Shown here piece after piece: positions 58,244-64,000 of a stretch of DNA of 64,000 nucleotides. The notes under the pieces are model-generated. The model was not told where the DNA came from, did no database searches, and was given only the letters and a program-made list of their open reading frames with translations. Numbering within the stretch: position 1 is the first letter of the stretch; every line of letters starts with the position of its first letter. The DNA lies in the NCBI GenBank assembly GCA_009377395.1, contig WHUB01000015.1:1-64000 (forward strand). Direction: 5' to 3'. The position numbers and the translations under genes are program-made. This DNA comes from Actinophytocola sp. GTDB taxonomy: Bacteria > Actinomycetota > Actinomycetes > Mycobacteriales > Pseudonocardiaceae.

Positions 58244-60936
58244 GTCGTCTCTTCTTCTCCGGGCCAGCGTGGTGGGTGAGGGGTATCCGACGCGTCGGAG
58301 CGCGCCCGCCGTGTTCCGCGCTGAAAGGCCGACATCGAGGCCTGGAACCGCTCCGGACTGGGATCGAATCTCTCCGGGCCTGGCGGGTCGGCGTCCGGCG
58401 GCTGGTCAGGTTCCGGTTCGGCGGGCGTCTCCTGGTCGGCCTGGAGCTGCGGCGCGAGGTTCTCCCGCCGCCTGCGCTTCGGCAACGGTGGCTTGGTCTC
58501 CCCGTTTCCGGCAGGTTGCGATGCGAACGCCGGATCCTGCGGCGCGTGCTGCGACGCCGAGCCGTTGTCGGGCGTCGTCGTCGTGATCACCGAGAACTGC
58601 AGCGTGTCGCTGGGCGAGTGGCCGTTGCCCGGGTGGCCGTTGCCGTCGGGCTCCGGCTCCGCCGGTGGCGTGACGGCGGTCTCGTGGTCGGCAGCTTCGT
58701 CGTCCGGCTCCTGCCGGTGGGCCGCCCGCCGTCGCCGGTGTAGCGGCGTCGGCATCGGGACCAGACCCCGGTCGTAGCCGGGGTCGTAGCCGGACCCGGC
58801 GACGGTGGCCGGATTGGCGCTGGGACGGGCGTCCGTGCCGGTGTCGGGCGGGGCCGGCTCGCCGTCCGCGTCCGCGAGCGACCGGGACGGGATCAGCACG
58901 ACCGCGTTGATGCCGCCGTACATCGACTCGCGCAGGGTGACCTTGACGTCGTGCCGGGCGGCGAGCTGGGCGACGACGAACAGGCCGATCCTGGTTCCCT
59001 CCGACAGCGCCATCACGCTGAAGTCGGGCGGCGTGCGCAGCATGGCGTCGATCTGTTCGAGCTGCTCGGGTTCCATCCCGAGCCCCTGGTCCTCGATCTC
59101 GATCACGACGCCCCTGCCGACGATGGCCGACCGGATGTCGACGTCGGTCTGCGGCGGGGAGAACGACGTCGCGTTGTCCAGCAGCTCGGCGAGCAGGTGG
59201 ATCATGTCGGCGACGGCGTCGCCGCGCAACGCGACGTCGGCGACCGAGCTGATGTTGACCTTGGTGTACTGGGCGGTCTCGGCGACGGCGCCGTCGAGCA
59301 CGTCGCGCAGCTCGACCGGCTTGCGCCACTGCCTGCCCGGCTGCTTGCCGCCCAGGATGATCAGGCTCTCCGCGTTGCGTCTGCCCTGGGTCGCGAGGTG
59401 GTCGAGCTCGAACAGCAGTTGCAGCTGCTCGGGGTCCTCCTGCGACCGCTCGGCCTTGTCCAGCACCTGCAACTGCCGATGAGCGGTGACCTGGTTGCGG
59501 TGGGCGATGTTGAGGAACACCGCCCTGACACCCGCCCGGATCTCGTTCTCCCGCACGGTCGCCGCGACGGTATGGCGCTGTGCCTGGTTGAAGGCGTCGG
59601 CGACCTCGCCGATCTCGTCGCTGCCGTGGTCGATCCACGGCACGTCGACGTTGATGTCGATCCGCTCGCCGCGATTCAGCCGGTCGATGAGATCGGGCAT
59701 CTTGTGCCCGGCCAGCTCGAGCGTGTCGTTGCGCAGCCCGATCAGCCTGGCCGCCAGCTCGCGCGAGCGCCGCAGCGCGAACACCACCGCTGCCCCGGTG
59801 ACGAGCAGCAGGGTGCCACCCGCGATCAGCGAGGTGGTCAGCAGGCTGCTGCCACTGCTCGCGGCGAGGTTCGCCGCGTAGGCCGAGTGCGACGAGTACA
59901 TCTGGAGCAGCTGCCGCTGCACCTTGGCCACCCCGTTCTGCCATGCCTGCAGGTCGAAGGTGACCGGGTGAAGTCCGGGGCCGCGCGACATCATGGCGTC
60001 GTCGCCGCCGGTGGCGGTCTCCCACCAGCGGGACTCACCCATCACGTCGTACTTCTGTTGTTCGGTCGGCGTCATCCGGGAGTAGATGGTTTCCACGATC
60101 TCGTGGTAGGTGCCCATCTGGTGGGCCGCCTCGTGGAACTCCTCGAGGTTGAGCCCCTGCGCGATGTGCCGGAGGAGCAGCACGTGCGTCCGCGAATGCG
60201 CCGACACCGAGCGGAACAGGTCGTAGCTGATCATCTGCTCGAAGCCGACCTCGGCGTCGTTCGCCGACCGGGCGACACCCTGGATACCGGTGCCGACGAT
60301 CTCGACCATCTCGTTGTAGAAGTCGTAGACCTGCTCGGCGTCGGCGGTTCCCGCGTCGACCTGTCGCCGGAACTGGGGCAGCTGGGCGGTCACCGCCTCG
60401 AGCTGTCGCAGCGACCCCGCCAGCTCTTCCGGTGCGCTCTCGGCCAGCTCGGCGGTGACGGCCCGCATGTCCTGTACGGCGTCGTCGACCTTCTCGCGCT
60501 GGGCGACCAATGCGCCGTTGGCCGGCTCGAACTTGTCGAGGACCTTGAGCGTGCTGAGCCTGCGCTCCTGCTGGACCGTGGCGATGAACCGGGTCGACGG
60601 GGCGAGCGACTTGCGCACGTTCTCCGCGAACGTCAGGGTGTTGAGGCCTTGCAGCGCGAGGTATCCGGAGAGTCCGATGCCGACGACCATCAGCGCGATG
60701 CTGGGGATCAGCGCGATGCGCAGCACGCGAGCGTTGATGGTGCCGGGTCCGCGCAAACGCGTGAGTACTCCCATAGGGGCTACGTCAGAACCTTCCTCGT
60801 TACGTGGCGTGAGCATTCGGGCGGGCACCGCAGGTGGCCGGGCGTAGGGTAGCGACCCCCACTCAGCCGATCGAGTGTGCACCCCGTTGTTTTGGCTCAG
60901 TGACAAGAAATCTTCGGGTTCGCCGCGAGAGTTCAT
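58240..60936 (-). CDS. Sensor-like histidine kinase ATPase protein (CvnA type)
   Basis: TM-NIT-like sensor-TM-HAMP region, HATPase ELLDNATSFSPP, VEIEDQGLGM; disordered C-terminus. Start uncertain (MGVLTRLRGPG at about 60774 is likely). Confidence 0.88.
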   Translation of the reverse strand: MNSRGEPEDFLSLSQNNGVHTRSAEWGSLPYARPPAVPARMLTPRNEEGSDVAPMGVLTRLRGPGTINARVLRIALIPSIALMVVGIGLSGYLALQGLNTLTFAENVRKSLAPSTRFIATVQQERRLSTLKVLDKFEPANGALVAQREKVDDAVQDMRAVTAELAESAPEELAGSLRQLEAVTAQLPQFRRQVDAGTADAEQVYDFYNEMVEIVGTGIQGVARSANDAEVGFEQMISYDLFRSVSAHSRTHVLLLRHIAQGLNLEEFHEAAHQMGTYHEIVETIYSRMTPTEQQKYDVMGESRWWETATGGDDAMMSRGPGLHPVTFDLQAWQNGVAKVQRQLLQMYSSHSAYAANLAASSGSSLLTTSLIAGGTLLLVTGAAVVFALRRSRELAARLIGLRNDTLELAGHKMPDLIDRLNRGERIDINVDVPWIDHGSDEIGEVADAFNQAQRHTVAATVRENEIRAGVRAVFLNIAHRNQVTAHRQLQVLDKAERSQEDPEQLQLLFELDHLATQGRRNAESLIILGGKQPGRQWRKPVELRDVLDGAVAETAQYTKVNISSVADVALRGDAVADMIHLLAELLDNATSFSPPQTDVDIRSAIVGRGVVIEIEDQGLGMEPEQLEQIDAMLRTPPDFSVMALSEGTRIGLFVVAQLAARHDVKVTLRESMYGGINAVVLIPSRSLADADGEPAPPDTGTDARPSANPATVAGSGYDPGYDRGLVPMPTPLHRRRRAAHRQEPDDEAADHETAVTPPAEPEPDGNGHPGNGHSPSDTLQFSVITTTTPDNGSASQHAPQDPAFASQPAGNGETKPPLPKRRRRENLAPQLQADQETPAEPEPDQPPDADPPGPERFDPSPERFQASMSAFQRGTRRARSDASDTPHPPRWPGEEETT

Positions 60937-61064
60937 CGCCGTCCGACAACCGCCGGAGACATGCGCTTAGATGCGTGACGCACCCGGTCGGGTGACGACA
61001 TGCTTGCCCGCCACCGACGCTGAACGGCACGTCTTTCCGGTGGTTCTGAGAGGAGATTGATTGG

Positions 61065-63257
61065 ATGGCTCAACCGAAGCCAGCTGCCCATCGCACCGGT
61101 CGTGGGCTGGGGCGTCGGAGGTTTCTGACCTTCCTGGTCGCGGCCCCGACGCTCACCGTCGCGGCGCGATTCGGTTTCGACGCGTTGTCGGAGGCGACGG
61201 CGGCGCCGAGCCTGCCGGCACTGAGTGAGCTGAGCGACCTCGGTGACGTGATCGGCGTGGCCAGCATGCCGACGATGCAGCTGATGGTCCTCGAGGTCAC
61301 CGAGGACGGCCGGGTGCGCTTCGAACTGCCGCGAGTCGAGGTCGGTCAGGGCATCACGACGTCGATCGCGATGATCGTCGCCGAGGAGCTGGACGCCCGG
61401 CTCGACGACGTCGACGTCGTGCTGTCCGACTCCCGGCCGGAGCTCCAGTTCAACCAGTTCACCGCCGCGTCGACGACGGTCCGGCTGCTCTGGGACCCGC
61501 TGCGGCAGATGGCGGCCGACGCCCGTGCCCGGCTGGTGCAGGCCGCCGCGGACCGATGGGGCCTCGATCCCGAGCAGCTCACCACCCACGACACCGCGGT
61601 GTGGGCGCCGGACGGGCGCAGCCTCGGCTACGGCGTGCTGTCGGCCGACGCGCGCGAGACGGACGCGGAGCCGGCGGAGCCGAAGCCGGCGTCGGAGTAC
61701 ACGGTGGTCGGCGAGCCGCAAGGCCGGACGGACGCGTGGGCCATCGTGACCGGCACCGCGCAGTACGCCATGGACCTCCAGGTCGAGGGGGCGCTGCCGA
61801 CCGTGGTGGCGCGGCCGCCGACGATCAACGGCACGGTCGCCTCGGTCGACGAAACCGAGGCCCGATCGCTGCCGGGCGTCGTCGCCGTCACCCAGATCCC
61901 GTCCGGTGTCGCGGTGAGCGCGGAGACGTTCTACGACGCGCTTCGCGGCGTCGACGCGCTGGACATCAGCTGGAACGCCGGGCCGGTCGCGGGACTGTCC
62001 GATGCGGAGATTCGCAACAAGCTCCGCGGCGCCGTTCAGCCGCTCGCCGCGCCGAAGTTGCAGGGCAGCCACCTCGACGCCAGCTTCGACTTCGCCTTCC
62101 TCAACCACGCGCCGATGGAGGTCGAGAGCGCGGTCGCGGACGTGCGCTCCGACGGCACCGCCGACATCTGGATGCCCGCGCAGTCGCCGATCTACGCCCA
62201 GCGGGCCATCGCCGAGGTGCTCGGCATCAGCGAGGACGCGGTCGCGGTGCACGTCACCCGCGCCGGCGGGTCGTTCGGCCGCAGGCTGTTCTTCGACACC
62301 GGCCTCGAGGCGGCCCGGGTCTCGCAGGCGATCGGCAGGCCGGTCAAGCTGATGCGGACCCGCGAGGACGATATGAAGCACGGCCGGATGCGTCCCGCGT
62401 ACCACCACCGAATCCGCGCCAGCTACGCGGCGGGCGAGGTGCTGTCCTTCGAACACCGGCTCGCCGGTGTCGCCGTCGACCTGAGCCACGGTCTCGGCGA
62501 GGCGCTGACGGCGACCCTCGCGCAGACGGCGGAGCCGGTGAGCGGCGCGGGGCTGTACTACTTCAACTTCTCCCAGGCGGTGCCCTACAACGTCGGCGTC
62601 ACCAGCCAGACCATTCAGGAGGTTCCGCTCGACGTCCCGACCGGCAGCTTCCGGTCGGTGTACTCGGGCACCGTGCGCACCTCCGAGGAGATCGTCATGG
62701 ATCGCCTCGCCGACAAGATGGGCATGGACCCGCTCGACTTCCGGCGCTCGGTGGTCAAGGACAGCAGGGGCGCGGTCGTGCTGGACAAGGTCGCCGAGGC
62801 GGCGGAGTGGGGCAAGCAGCTTCCCGCGGGCTACGCGCAGGGCATCGCCTACCACACGGAGTACCGCTCGCACGTCGCCTGCGTCGTCCAGATCAACGCG
62901 ACCGAGCAGGAGAACCCCCGTGTCACCAAGGTGATTCTCGCGGTCGACGTCGGCCAGGTGGTCAACCCGCAGGGCCTGGAGGCGCAGCTGATGAGCGGCA
63001 CGATGGATGCGATCGCCACCGTGCTGCGGGCGGGCGTGCACATCGACGACGGCGCGGTGCGGGAGAGCAGCTTCGGCGACTACCACTGGACGAAGCACCG
63101 CGACGCCCCGCCCGAGTTCGAGGTGCACATCATCCCGTCCACGCAGGCGCCAGGCGGTGCGGGCGAGCTGGCCGTGCCCGCCGCCGCGGGCGCGGTGGCC
63201 AACGCCTACGCCAGGGCGACCGGCACCGAGCCCAGCAGCTTCCCGATCAGCTTCTAG
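61065..63257 (+). CDS. Xanthine dehydrogenase family/isoquinoline 1-oxidoreductase-like molybdopterin-binding subunit with Tat-like signal
   Basis: GRRRFLTFLVAAPTLTVAARFGFDAL; RVEVGQGITTSIAMIVAEEL; APGGAGELAVPAAAGAVANAYARATG. Confidence 0.9.
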   Translation: MAQPKPAAHRTGRGLGRRRFLTFLVAAPTLTVAARFGFDALSEATAAPSLPALSELSDLGDVIGVASMPTMQLMVLEVTEDGRVRFELPRVEVGQGITTSIAMIVAEELDARLDDVDVVLSDSRPELQFNQFTAASTTVRLLWDPLRQMAADARARLVQAAADRWGLDPEQLTTHDTAVWAPDGRSLGYGVLSADARETDAEPAEPKPASEYTVVGEPQGRTDAWAIVTGTAQYAMDLQVEGALPTVVARPPTINGTVASVDETEARSLPGVVAVTQIPSGVAVSAETFYDALRGVDALDISWNAGPVAGLSDAEIRNKLRGAVQPLAAPKLQGSHLDASFDFAFLNHAPMEVESAVADVRSDGTADIWMPAQSPIYAQRAIAEVLGISEDAVAVHVTRAGGSFGRRLFFDTGLEAARVSQAIGRPVKLMRTREDDMKHGRMRPAYHHRIRASYAAGEVLSFEHRLAGVAVDLSHGLGEALTATLAQTAEPVSGAGLYYFNFSQAVPYNVGVTSQTIQEVPLDVPTGSFRSVYSGTVRTSEEIVMDRLADKMGMDPLDFRRSVVKDSRGAVVLDKVAEAAEWGKQLPAGYAQGIAYHTEYRSHVACVVQINATEQENPRVTKVILAVDVGQVVNPQGLEAQLMSGTMDAIATVLRAGVHIDDGAVRESSFGDYHWTKHRDAPPEFEVHIIPSTQAPGGAGELAVPAAAGAVANAYARATGTEPSSFPISF

Positions 63258-63269
63258 AGGAGATCGTTC

Positions 63270-63905
63270 GTGCCGAAGAAGTTCACGTTTACCGTCAACG
63301 GCCAGCGCGTCGAGGTCGACGCCGAGGCCGATATGCCGCTGTTGTGGGTGCTGCGGGACAAGCTGGGCGTCACCGGCCCGAAGTACGGCTGCGGGGTCGG
63401 CGTCTGCCGGGCGTGCACGAGTCACCTGGACGGCGAGGAGATCCAGCCGTGCACGGTGCCGGTGTCCGAATGCGACAGCCGGAAGGTCACCACGATCGAA
63501 GGGCTGGCCGACGGCGGGGCGCTGCACCCGGTGCAGCAGGCCTGGGTCGACGCCGATGTCAGCCAGTGCGGGTTCTGCCAGCCGGGGCAGATCATGGCCG
63601 CCGTGGCGCTGCTGAAGCGGACGCCGGAGCCGACGGACGCCGACATCGAGGCGATCGAGAACATGTGCCGGTGCGGCACGTATCCCCGGATGCGGATCGC
63701 CATCCAGGCCGCCGCCGCCATGATGGACCGGCCGGGCCAGAAGAAGTCGAAGGAGCCGAAGCGGCAGGACGCGTCGCAGCAGAGCGGCGCGGAGGCGGAG
63801 GCCACGGAGCCGCCCGCGAGCCGGCCGACCACGCAGGCGCCGAAACCGACGGAGCAAAAGCAGCCCGAGGACGACGAGTCGCTGATCGGGTCGCTGTTCG
63901 ACTGA
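63270..63905 (+). CDS. [2Fe-2S]-[2Fe-2S] small subunit (IorA-like) with charged C-terminal tail
   Basis: KYGCGVGVCRACTSHLDG, CGFCQPGQIMAAVALL, NMCRCGTYPRMR. Confidence 0.93.
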   Translation: MPKKFTFTVNGQRVEVDAEADMPLLWVLRDKLGVTGPKYGCGVGVCRACTSHLDGEEIQPCTVPVSECDSRKVTTIEGLADGGALHPVQQAWVDADVSQCGFCQPGQIMAAVALLKRTPEPTDADIEAIENMCRCGTYPRMRIAIQAAAAMMDRPGQKKSKEPKRQDASQQSGAEAEATEPPASRPTTQAPKPTEQKQPEDDESLIGSLFD

Positions 63906-63952
63906 CCGGACGTGCCACGCCAGGCACGTACGGGTCAGGGTGAGGAAGCTGG

Positions 63953-63989
63953 TGACGCTGTCACCGCCCGGGGTGTGGTGACAGCGTCA
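63953..63989. terminator. Perfect 13-bp hairpin downstream of the IorA-like gene
   Basis: TGACGCTGTCACC-N11-GGTGACAGCGTCA. Confidence 0.7.
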
Positions 63990-64000
63990 TTCAGCGTCCT

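Noticed and set aside
60933-63857. 974-aa minus ORF
   Set aside because: Antisense to the molybdoenzyme genes; biased composition, no domain recognised.

Overview
This is a high-GC actinobacterial chromosome segment. Gene families and synteny look Pseudonocardiales-like; that placement is inference. Both strands are densely coded, and most long ORFs antisense to recognisable genes are GC-driven artefacts. In order: (1) ctaA-like gene (partial), ABC exporter and mptB-like mannosyltransferase, divergent from a complete sufR-B-D-C-S-U-T operon; (2) a 12-gene gas-vesicle cluster on the minus strand; (3) LemA/M48 peptidase, an S55 (SpoIVB-type) peptidase, and a solitary tyrosine recombinase divergent from a Zn-finger/coiled-coil protein; (4) an EAL-CBS-GGDEF protein, a dGTPase-like HD protein, an acVLRF1-type release factor and a Phd/VapC module; (5) an ABC-F protein with a small HTH protein, exporters, an LCP protein, a peroxiredoxin, a degenerate PAS-GGDEF-EAL protein and a P450; (6) an atu/liu-like acyl-CoA carboxylase catabolic operon ending in tetR; (7) an apparent ~0.8 kb insertion carrying an NYN-domain gene, bounded by a 23-bp direct repeat that regenerates the 3' end of tetR, followed by a frameshifted TfoX gene; (8) a TrmB/LuxR-type regulator divergent from a single-polypeptide adenylation-carrier-acyltransferase_3 membrane fusion with iron-box-like sites upstream; (9) a SodC lipoprotein, a CvnABCD-type conservon with a PucR-type regulator, and an IorBA-type molybdoenzyme. 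The best candidates for something undescribed are the NYN insertion with its structured non-coding end, the A-PCP-AT3 fusion with putative iron boxes, an in-frame REP-like palindrome inside an acyl-CoA dehydrogenase gene, and a dispersed intergenic 21-nt-unit repeat family. All identifications come from reading the sequence; no database search was run.
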